The notes beneath the pieces are model-generated. The model was given only the letters and a program-made list of their open reading frames with translations, had not been told where the DNA came from and ran no database searches. A DNA stretch of 64,000 nt from Echinometra lucunter (lineage: Eukaryota; Echinodermata; Echinoidea; Camarodonta; Echinometridae): the NCBI GenBank assembly GCA_029962745.1, contig CM057159.1, positions 31,527,377-31,591,376 of the forward strand. The letters run 5' to 3'. Made by a program: the position numbers and the translations under genes. Position 1 is the first letter of the stretch, and each line of letters opens with the position of its first letter. Below are positions 13,901 to 25,900 of the stretch, piece by piece.

Positions 13901-16900
13901 AGTGCTTAACTCTACCCTTAGCCCTAACCCTAACCCAGGCCCCTAGCTCTGCCATTTTGTCCAGATTCACTAGAAGGTTGACCTAAGCATCCTTTAATAT
14001 TCACAATAAAAAATGAATAATTCATTTTGTAAGATGCTTCCAATGAGTAGTGTGCTTTTGTACACATTTTGAAACATTATGCCCATCAGCTAACGGCATG
14101 CGCAATAACTGCACAATAAATGTGCAATAAATGTGCAACCAATGCGCATTAAATCAAAATGTCACAATAAAACTTATACGCGGAATAGATATGAATAATG
14201 CAACAATGTTATCGATATCATGGCGATAACGGGTGCTTATCGGCCCCTTCAAATGATCCGAAAGAGGCAGGACCTAATGCCCTACGCCCTAACCCTAAGG
14301 CCTAAGCTTAATCTAAAACCCTATTGCAATCCTTACATTCATCATCTGTCTTTGACAGAATAAAACCTTGAGTAGTTGAGCATTTGTTAGATCATCTAAA
14401 AACCAAAAACAAGAGAGAGGGTGCATACAAAGAACTTCTATATCAATGATTTGTTTACAAGTTAGACAGCACAAGTCAGCTTTGTTGTCAAATTGTGCAG
14501 CAATTTTTGTCCTGGAATTTTATCTTTTATCCCAAGTTTCCACAGAGCAACTATTTTTCTCTAATTGTGAATGCATGTTTATGCACATAAAATTGATTAT
14601 TAGCCAAATTGAATAACAAATGATGTATGAAATATGCCATCAAGGGTACACTGTATGGTAATATAGAAATGTAGCAGGGCCTTTAAGGGTGTGTGATTTT
14701 GGAGGACACTTGTTATGATCTGGACTTCAGTTTATCCACTGTACATTCCATTCATGTGAAAACCATTTAATCCTGACTCCCACATGCTGGGCATAGCTAT
14801 TCTATCCACCCCCAGGAGACTAAATGATACCGCCCAAGCTTGTAGCAGTTTGTACTGACCCCTGTCAGTGACAGGGTCATTCTATCCCTCATTTGGGTAG
14901 TTAAAGGCATTGGTTAACATTGTTATGATTTTTAAAAATCTTGTTTTGTTACTTGAAAATGGGATAAACATAAGGGTTATAGTGTAAAAATACCAGTCTG
15001 AAAGTTTCAAAGTATAATATCCACAGGAAGTATTTTTAAATATCAAAAATGTGAACCAATGATTGAAAAATATACGAGGGTCGGTTGCACAGAATAGACA
15101 TAAGGAGTGCGCATGCGCGTATGACTCACCTTACGTACTGTGTGTATTGGCGTATCACGCGGCGAGAGGCACATAACGGCATTTTCAAATTCAAGCAAAG
15201 TAGTCCTCTTAGTGTTTGTCTCGTGAGACGAAGGATAATAAAATTGCCGTTTGCGTCTAACTTACACTTTTTCATTCCAAATCATGGTTGGTTTCAGGGT
15301 TTTTGAGTACAAATACTAGTACTAATACACATGTTTCATCTTAGTTTGAGAATTTTTGAAATCAGCTACTCACAAAGTTAGCCAATGCCTTTAAGGGTAC
15401 TGGTTTGACACAAAATAAGTTTTCATTGTTACACTAGGAAACTTATAAAGATAACAGAGTGAAATATTATAGGGAAAAAATGAGATTTCATCACGTTTCA
15501 TCCTGATAAGCAGATTTACATTTACCTATGTAACTTATTTTAAAGAAAACGCTAAAGGCCATTCGTACAGTTTTGTACATGTTTATAGTAACACTTTCAT
15601 TGTATGAAACCCCCAAAGGCCTACCTTTTGATACCTCGCTCATTATTTATCAAAGAAAAGGTTTGGAATTATGATCTTATGTATCATATTTTCTTTATAT
15701 TTTAGCAACTGTAATTGAAAGGAAGTATGTCAAATTTACAAAAAGGAATATATTGGTTTTTAAAATGATATGTACCTTAATGTTATCTAAGAATAAGGCT
15801 ATATCTCATGTGTGGTGACATAAGAAAACATCTTTTTGGACATGCCACATGGAAAGCTATGACTTTTTGCTTTCAAAATTTTGTTAAATCATGTCTTTAT
15901 TTCATCACATGTCAAGACCAGGTCCATGTTCCCATACCGAAATCATGGCAGGTCGCACAATATATTTAAACAATACAACTAATGATGGAATACAATTACA
16001 AATTTGTAATCTCTCTCAAATTCTATTTGAGAGAGATCGCAAAGTTTGTAATAGGAGAAGACAGGAAAGTTTTGAGTTGTTGTGAGATCCCAAATCATAT
16101 TCATGAGATTGCTTGATATTATGGAATCAAAATGACAAGGATCAGTTCTGATAGACTTTTAAGGTTATTCATTCTGTACTGTACAGTATCTCTTTTTCCG
16201 GGGGGGGGGGGGGGGGGGGGGATGAGATATATGGGATTAGCTTTTACAAAGTACCCATGTACTGGCATGCAGTGAGAAACTGTCCCTTTCTGTGTAATAA
16301 TTCCATAAATATTCTCTGTAACTTACAATTATTTATCCATTTTTGATCAATTTTTGGTCAATTTTAGGAAGCTTGGCCTTGACCTAGTGATCCGAGATGA
16401 AGAAGGCAGTGTTCAGAATCCTACACAGCTTAGCACAGTGGCACTTCATAGACTACATGAAGTAGCTACACAAAGAATTATTGGACAACAAGAAACTTCG
16501 GTGAGTTCACACCTCTCTCTCTCTCTCTCTCTGAAAATGCCTTAATAATAATAATAATTCCAGTTTTTATATAGCGCAAATTACAATTAAGTCTCTAAGC
16601 GCTGTGGAAAAGAAGAAAAGCAAGAAGTGAGCAAAGAAGAAATGAAATAGTATGTGGTACAGAACATAACAGCATGTAAAATAACAGGAAAATTACAAAT
16701 ACATGACATTATATAAGGCTAAGATATTATGTTGCGAAAAGATACGATTTTAACCTGGACTTAAACTGATCAAGAGACGAACATTCTTTGACATCACTTG
16801 GGAGTTTATTCCATAGTTGAGGGACTGCATGTTGAAATGCTCTATGCCCATATGATATTGTGGATACCATAAGGCCTTTGTTCAGTATATTGTATATCAG

Positions 16901-19900
16901 GGAATTGGATTTATCAGAATCTGTTGTAAAGTACATCATCTCAAAGGACTTGTTCTAGATGTGGATCTTCCCCATTTCTTTATAAGTTAGAGTTGTTGGA
17001 ACTTTTACCTCATTTTTTTTTTTCTTCTTTCTGTTTCAAAGATAACCTGCTTAACCAGGCCTTTTAGAAGATCACACTGGTCATGCTTCTTCCCAATCAA
17101 TTTCAGTAGTTATCGACAAGAAATAGTCTTCTCTTTTTGTATCTCAAGAGGGAAACTTCTTAAGGAAACTTTTACATATACCAGTATCTGCCCCTTGCCC
17201 CCTTAAAACCAATAACCCCACTTAATGTCATCTTATCTATTCAGAACGCTTCTGTTTGATTTTTATTGATGAACTTTATGCAACTTTATTTTTCTCACTG
17301 TACATGTATGTAACCCAGGCCTTACTCAAATAGACAGTTTTGTTTTGCTGACATTCATATGCAGTATTTTGTAATCTGTCTTTAACAGTTCTTACAGAGG
17401 ACTAAGAAGCAGAGTACTGTTTACACATACAATCTTTACGTCATGGTGAAGAACGTGGTGTGTAAAATTGGTGAGAACGCAGACGTGCTGATGAGTCTCT
17501 ACGATGGCAAGCTGTGTGAACACATCAGGTAGGAGTAGTCTTGTGATGTTTTGTGTATGATTGGTAAACCGCAGATGTGCTAATGAATTTCTATGACAAC
17601 CTGTGTGAACACGTCAGGTAGCTAGAAATACATGTAGTTTTGTGAACGTTTTGTGTGAGATTGGTGAGAACGCAGATTTGATGATGAGTTTCTATGATGA
17701 CAACTTTTGTGAACATGTAGATTAGGAGTAGTTGAGTGACCTATGATGGTCTGCGTAGGTTTATTTATTTGTGGTATTGTCCTTGTATTTTCAAGGTTTC
17801 TCATATGAGGATAGGAAACCAAAACCTGGTAGATATCTAGTTTAGTAGTCACATTTATCATAAATTGGCCTGGCCACAAGTTTTCAGATTTTGTCTTCAA
17901 TTATATTATATATTATAATATATGCACACTAACCTCTCTCTCTTTTGAAATGAGAGTATCAGATAAGAATGAATTGATAGAAGCATAGCATGAAATTAAT
18001 CTTTTGTTGATTAAGGTTGTGAAGTGTTAAGTGTGAAGTAAATTAAGGCATCATGGAGGCAACATAGTTAAAAATGAATTAATTATTGCATGATAGAGAG
18101 ATGGATCACCTAAGTAATTTCAGTGGAAACAAAATTTGAATGAAGAAATAGATGACTTTGTTCAAAATATCTCTTATTTTGCTATGAAATAAAGGTGGTG
18201 GAAATCAATAAACTGAGGTGTTACTTGTGTGTTTACCTCTATTTATTTCTACTATACTATCCTTGCCATATATTTTTTCTTTTCATTTTTTTTTCTAGTG
18301 AATCTTACATCGTAAAATGGAGCAGTAAAGGTACCCCTACAGATCTCAATTTACTCTATAACCTGAAGACTCTCTTCACAGTAAGTGTTTATTTCTCCTC
18401 TGTACAAGACCAAGATGTTTCTTTGTACAAATACATATAATTATTTGATATCTTTGTACTATAAAGCAATCTGAAAACGTGATGTTTGATAAGTGTTATC
18501 TTTTTATTTTATTGCATGATATTGTGAACCCATTTTATATTATTTGAATTCCTTTCCTACTATGTAACTTCTAAATGATGCTGATAATATAATTGGGATA
18601 TTTTTCTCAAAATTATACTGTGAGAACATTTTTCTTTATTTTTACACCACAAACCACATAGCATCTGCTATCAGTAATAAATTGAAACTGAATTTTCGAG
18701 GTTATTATGTTAGATCCTGGTTTCCACTAGTCAGTGGTGAGGTAGCTATTGGAAACATCTCGGGAATGTTTCGTCTTCTTGAGGTAATAGGACTAATATA
18801 GGCCTGGTTCAAGTAGAGTTTCATTTCATCACAAAGTTAACAGTTTGCCAAATATGAGTGGGCTATCCCAGCAAAGAGTAGAACGTATACAAAATTGGGA
18901 TAACTCCCCCGATACGATTCCCACCTGACAACTCCCCCTGGAGCACAGCTCCCCTGGAGGACAGCTCCCCCGAGGGCAACTCTCCCCGGAGAACACTTTT
19001 CCCGGATGACAACTCCCCAAGGACTGCTCCCCCAGTCCCCGGGGGAGTTGTCCTGATACGACAAAATTGATATCCCCAGGCAACTGATGTTTTGGTCTGA
19101 AAGAGTGACCTAGTGCAAAGTGAGTTATGCACTGCACCGTAAATAGTGAAACTTAATTGCGATTTTGCAAAGTCCAACCTTGTGTAATGCTGATTCTTGT
19201 TGGCTGGCAAAGTCTGTTTCATGAAGTCGGTTTTTGGGTAATAAGTTACATGTGATTTGGTACAAGTTTGCGTACGATGTGGGCACTTATGCATGATTGT
19301 AAGTCAGACTTGAAGCTTTGTAAAACATCCCCTAGGCTCAATTTCTAAGCCTACAGTAATTTCATTTCAAGACTGCTGCTGCTGTATGTCTAAGCTTTTG
19401 TACATCAGGTTTAAAAGCTACTTTGATTGTTTGTAGGATCTTGGTGCCAAGGATCTCCAGAGAGAGAGGATCTTCCTGATTTGTCAGATTATCAGAGTAG
19501 GTGAGTATACCTTCTATCTTTTATAATGTCAGATACTCTCTATAAGGACTGCATGTACCCCCTCTTCCCACCCTATCCAACCTCAAACATGCCACAGCAC
19601 ACATTTGAAGTGAAAGCTTGTCATCTTATTCAGGAAGTTAACACATTGCCTGAAATCCATACTTTTTTTCCTGATGGATATACACTGTAGTATTCTGTGT
19701 GGGAGTGTACAGTAGGTTATGAAATCTTGTGGTTTTTAACTGTGTGCCAGAAATTTTGATGATGGATACTCCTTAAGGGGAAGAGGAGGATGGTGGGATG
19801 TCAAGCTATAGAGTGTAAAATTTAACCCAAATTGCTGTGTTAGACTAAGCTAGAAGATATTATGAAAAAATAATGTAGTAATGCACAAATTTTAAACTTC

Positions 19901-22900
19901 ACTTTTTTTTTAAAATTTTAGTCAAACTGATGTCATTTGTCTGTGTGTGTGTTTTTTTTTAAATCATAGGTCGTATGGAGCTAAAGGAAGGAGACCACAG
20001 CAAGAAGTATACAACAGGACTAAGGAGACCATGGGGTGTGGCAGCCATGGAAATCACAGACATTGTCTCAGGAAAGATGGATACAGATGAAGAAAAACAG
20101 TACTTTCTGCCATTTCAACCGTGAGTATTGGCTCAGAAATTCCTAAAATTAGACGTATTGTTTGATTGGGGCCTTAACGTTTTTCATAATTCATGGAACA
20201 TGTACATGTGGCTTTGTGACATCCAGCCCTGTTTTAATGATATTACTTAGAAGATATTGAAATGAGGAGAATAGTAATGAAATTGATGGAATGGGTTTGG
20301 TCATTGAAAGAAGGAATATTTTTCGTAGAAGGGTTTACGGTTCACCTTGTGATATGTCCTAAAGGACTATAGATAAAGTGGATATAGATGGAGGTGAAAT
20401 AGAGAGGCAAAAAAGCAGGAAAGTTGGAGGGTAGAGTATCTTTCTTGAAACTGGGTGAAGTCCTTAAAAAGACTGTATACCAGAGGAGGTGGGAGGCTTG
20501 TGTTGGCGAAGAGATGATGAGACTTGGCTTGAGTCGGCGAGAGGTGAGAAGACTTGAGGCGGGCAGAGAAGGAGATATTTTGTTTGAGAGGGACATGATC
20601 GTTAAGGGATTTACATGAATTATACAAACTTATTCCTCATATCTTTGTTCATTTTTCTTGGTCTTCTTGGGTCTCACTGCCTAAAACTTTGTGCTTATTT
20701 GTGAGTTAGCTGCGTATGAACTAATCAAGATCAGACAAGAAAGTTTAAAGAAAGATGCGAATATTGTGCCTGCACTGTGTCTGCTTGTCAGAGAATACCA
20801 GGAAAATATTCTTTGGAGACACACCTTTATAAACACAAAATAATATGATGCACTATCTTGGCCTAGCATAATCATGTCTTCATAGAATAGGGGAAGTATT
20901 TCTTTCCAGGATATTTAATATGTATACAATTTGGTTTGATATCTATCATTTATCATATCTGATGAGTAATCAGTTAATCTTTCAGCACGTTGACTCACAA
21001 TGATTTAATGGTATGAGTAGGAGTTCTAATGAGGCATTTTATTACCTTCAGATTATTGAGGGTAATGATTACCTTATTACCGTGTTTACACAGTGACTCG
21101 GCTCGGGGGTTCAGCATGCAACCCGTGCTCAACAACAGCAATTTTATGTTGTGTGAACGTGATCAGTGTGATCCGCGAGCCGTGTCGAACACCGCTTTTT
21201 TGATCTGCCAGAATCGTAGGTTTCAACCCGCGAACCGAGTCAGACTCGTCTATTTTTTCATGTGTAAACAGAAAGCCTTGTCGAACCCTAGTGACCTAGG
21301 TTGAACACGGAATAGCCGCATCCGGTTTCGCGCGAGATAGCTCTCTTGTCCTTGCTATGCCCCTGCCTTCGCTCGATTTCCCTAGGTAAAAAATACTCTT
21401 TTTAGGGATCGTAAAATTCTACTCTTGCTCGTAAAATTGTTTGTATGGTAAATCACTGTTTGGTATGATCCTTGCATTACTTATTCTAATAATAATAATA
21501 ATAATAATAATAGTCTGCATTTAGATAGTGCCCAATGCATCTCTCTGAGACGTGTCTAAGCGCTTTACAGAAATATTATTACCCCGGTCATCGGATTCAT
21601 GCAGGCTTGCCAGCACACAATGTATGCACCTTCTCCACTCCCAAGGGAGCATTCTTCTGTATATTTAATATATTGCTGTCACTACAGCAGTTTTATAACT
21701 AACGAAACCCAGCCTCACTTTCGTTGTTCAGTGTTTAACATATTGTGTTGTGAATGTTGTGGAAAAATGTAGTCGGAGGCAAATTTCCCGCATTTGCGAC
21801 GTTAATTCTACTTCCTTTCGTGATCCGCGGGCCATGTCGAACTCGCCTTTTTTGTTTCGGTATAAACACGATCACAGTTGCCCTCTTGGCAGCGTTTAAC
21901 CCTGCTTGAGGATTCAACACTCGAGCTGAGTCACTGTGTAAACACGGTATGAATGAAAATCGAAACAAAAATATCAAGTAAGCTGAATAGGTTCTGTCAA
22001 AATGTTTTGGTAATTTAACCAAGGGAAGGTATTTTTGGACTTGTGTGAGTGATTATGGTGTTTGTGGTTATAAGTTTGTTTAATGTTGTTTTGTTATTTC
22101 GTACTTTTGAAAGTACCACTTTTTCATTTTGATAATTACCTTCATGTCTTATTTTAGACTAAAGATCTTTAGTCATTTCAATATCCATTTTCAAAGGTGG
22201 TCAGTAGCATATGATTTTTTTTTCCCAATTCTTTCAGAGCTTCCTTGTCTATTCAAATCATATGATTAAATATGACCATCTCAAATATGGCTGGTTTAGT
22301 GTCATTATATCATGCTAAACAAGCAAGGGCATGTGACATCATAGGTCAATAGAAGCAAATTATAATGGCCTTGTTCTGCAATTTATTTGTTTTTTAGCAT
22401 TTGCTAGAGTAGTCCTTTAATCCGTCACATATCTGCAGCATAAGAAGGCTTCATCTAGTGATCTGTTGAACACAATTTGATTTCAGTGTAACACACACAT
22501 TTTCCATAGGCTCTTGCCCGAGTTATCTCCAGTATTCAATGGATTTCCATTGACAGGTCAGAGAAGAAGCATTAATCTGGATCGTCTGATCTTCAGAAGT
22601 CATTGATATCTCAAGGATCCTCCTGTGAAGATATTTCTCATGAATTAACATAAAAAATGTTTCACTAATTAGTTATGTACTACACAACTAATAAATAAAT
22701 TTGAAGGCACTGAAACTATCTGTCCTGCATTGTAGGGCAAGAGAGTTTCAGTGTCTTCAGAATTATCCATTCAAAGTCTGTCGTTCAGCAGGCTCATTGT
22801 AAACCTTGGTCCTGATGGGATATCTCCAGGAAAGTTATGATCATGCCTAACTTTGAATTTTATATAGTTATGCATTTTTGTAGATGGAGTTCTCATTAAA

Positions 22901-25900
22901 GTTTTGTGAAGCTACATGTAATCAATGTTTGCTAGTTATTTCAATGTAGAAAGTTTCAAGAGCAATACATTTATTTTTAAAAAACACAAAAACATTAACT
23001 TTTTATTTTCTTGTTTTGATGTTACCAGTTGCCCTGGTGATGACAGTCTTGACAGTGTCATCAGAAGGTTTGTCCAAGCCAAAGAGGTCAACCATAAAGG
23101 TCAAGGTATCTGGGTCACTCTCAAAATGCTGCATGGAGAGGTCAAACAGGTCAGTTTAACTAAATTATAACCAAATCTTAGATTGAGCTTTGATAATGCT
23201 TGTTCATGTATATGTTAGTAAATGACTTTTGACAAAGTGCTTGGTGTTTTTGTACTTACTTGGTGTCACTCATAATGTGCCATTCATTTTGTGTGTAAAA
23301 ATAGTTGCCAAGATTTGATTTGGTGCTGCATGTCTGAAGGCTTGAAGACAAGGAACAAGCAAAAAGAAAAAAGAGTAAAAAAAAAAACCAAAAAACAAAA
23401 TAATTGCCTTTGGTTAGCTTCTGTCCTGAAGTCATTTAATATCAACCTTTTGAGAATAATTTATAGTAGAAGGTTTCACAACTGAAATGTGGGATTTAAA
23501 AGTAGTGTTGAATTATGAAATCATGGTAAGATAACAGTTATATCAATTTTCATGGATTTTTTCGGACCACTTGTCACTTTCCTGCAAACAGCATTGATAA
23601 ATCTTCAAAATAGTACTTTAGGAGCATGCACTTCAAAATGGCAACCTCCCTGAAAAAAATAACACATATCCCACTGGCTTACATATTGTAATTAAAGAGT
23701 GTGAGTTATTTTCCAGCACTAAAAATCATACTTGTTCTACAACTTCCTGCAGTATCTGCAGATGTTAGATGGCACATTCATAGGTAATCAGGCTTCTTGT
23801 TTTATTGCTCATGTAAATTTCAGGACCATCGTACATTTATCACTTTGTGTTTAGTTTGATTCAAGAGGTACACAGTGGGTGAGCTTTGTGGACCTTCTTA
23901 CATGTATTATGTGCTTTAATTACAGGTGTACAAGGAGTATCCTCATCTCATTGATAGCAAGACAGCAATCTCAAGAAAGATGGGCTTTCCAGAGGTTATC
24001 ATGCCAGGTTGGTAATGCACTGATCATATCAAGGATTTGTGACAGAGGGTCCACATTTTGTTGTTTGGCCGGATAATTTTTTATGCAGGAAGGTGTATGG
24101 AACACCAAGGAGCCACTGCATAATCAGGTTTTGCTGCTTTTCAAATTTGTTTTTCTCGTATACGGTTGAAGGCCCCTGTGTACTCAGAATCCTTTTTGAG
24201 CATTAATGCTTTTGCAAAAGTTTTTATGTTTTTTTGAGTGCATTTTGAATTTTCTTTGCATGGAAATCTGTTCAGATAGGCACATTTTACTTGCATGGAA
24301 TCTTAAAAAGTGTAAGTAAAAGAAAGGAAGCATTCCCTATGTGCAAAGTACCAGTAGGCTCTTTTGAGATATGATTGCTTTTAAGCACTAGAAATAGAAT
24401 GTTTGCATTTTTTTAGATATATGACATCTATCCACCTGCTACTGATTATAGACCAGCTGTCACTCTGTCCACCACATGGGACTAACAACGTCTGTTATAT
24501 GTGAACTCTAATGGTGCACAGTGCATTATGGAATCTTAATACCAATACCATCCTCACTTGTGTTGAAAGTATTAATTGATACAGACATTATTCCTCTATA
24601 ATACTCTGAATCAGCTGTTCTATGCTAAATATGAACCCTGGGATATGAGGCATTCATGAGAAATTGCTGCTCGTGTGTTGCTGTACATTACATTTTTTTA
24701 ACATCAAATGTGACACTTCACCACAAAACAACCGCTGCATGAAAGTCGCAATGGGGTTTTTAAAGTAAACAAAAAGTTAATTTTACTTTTTTGAAAAATT
24801 TTCTGTTAGTTCATTAATAGCTAATCTACGATGTGACCAATTTTGGGAGCATCTGCAATGTAGATTTGTTTTCCCCTTCATTCAAAATTACCATTGTAGG
24901 GAGTTTAAAATACAAGTAGCCAGCATGCTGGGTTAAATCTTTTCATTAAGATGTGCATATAATTCAGAAGCTATTCACTCTAAAGGAGAGAAGTATCCTT
25001 TCAAGCTAGTCCAAGTTTGAGCCTAATCTGAACCTAATGTGATAATCCTTTCATATTCAGTAGTAGGGAGTGTTCATTCAAATATAGGACATCGATAGGG
25101 CATTCCTGAATGGTCACCATTCTTTACATCCTGTTTTCTCTATTATTCTGATGATTAGCCTGTCTTACAAGCTCTCATTGTAGTGGACCTGGTGGCAGAT
25201 TACCAATATCCTTGTGCTTACAAGTTTTCCAATAAAGGTGTCCTTCTGAAGGTTTCCATGGTGGGAGCACCATTTTTCTGGCACTTCTTTTAAGAACTAA
25301 TTCACTGCAATAAAGATACCAACAGTCCTTTTAAGGACTAAATCTTGCGTGGTGCTACTGCAAGCCTATAATTTTTCCAATAAAGTCTACTACTGTTACA
25401 TGTAATTTCAAAGGGTGTGCATGATCTAGACAAGGCTATTTAGCATTTAGAGCTTAGAGATCAAGCTTTCAAACTATTTTGAAATTTACAATTTCTGACT
25501 TATTGATTTTTTTGTGGTGGAGGGTCACAAGTACACTTAACTGACTTCATTGTGTGTACATGTAATCCCGTATGTGGCATCAGTTTCTTCTCACAGCATC
25601 ACTCTTTCAAGAAAAGGTGATATCTTTTTAATGTATGGTAACAACCCAAACCTTGCAGTTTCATAGATTTTACTGGCATTTACTGGATGTGTAAATATAA
25701 CTACTGAAGCAGATATGGTGCACGTCTGAAAGTGACCGTCCTGAATTTGCATTATTGTTTTGTGTTGCAGGTGATGTGAGGAATGATGTCTACATCACAA
25801 TACTTCAAGGTGACTTTGACAGAGGACCAAGGCCGAAAGCCAGGAACGTAGAAGTCAATGTATCAGTGTGCACAGAAGACAATACTGTTCTAGAGGTGAG

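Noticed and set aside
13908..13940. Chromosome-fusion telomere remnant
   Set aside because: Only three or four degenerate units; far too short and mixed with unrelated sequence.
18829..19294. Three overlapping Gly/Ser-rich minus-strand frames
   Set aside because: All come from the 20-bp minisatellite, lack splice or start context and resemble no family.
20342..20627. Overlapping 64-86 codon frames on both strands
   Set aside because: No motif, no splice context matching the DOCK gene and no repeat partner in the window; left unannotated inside the intron.
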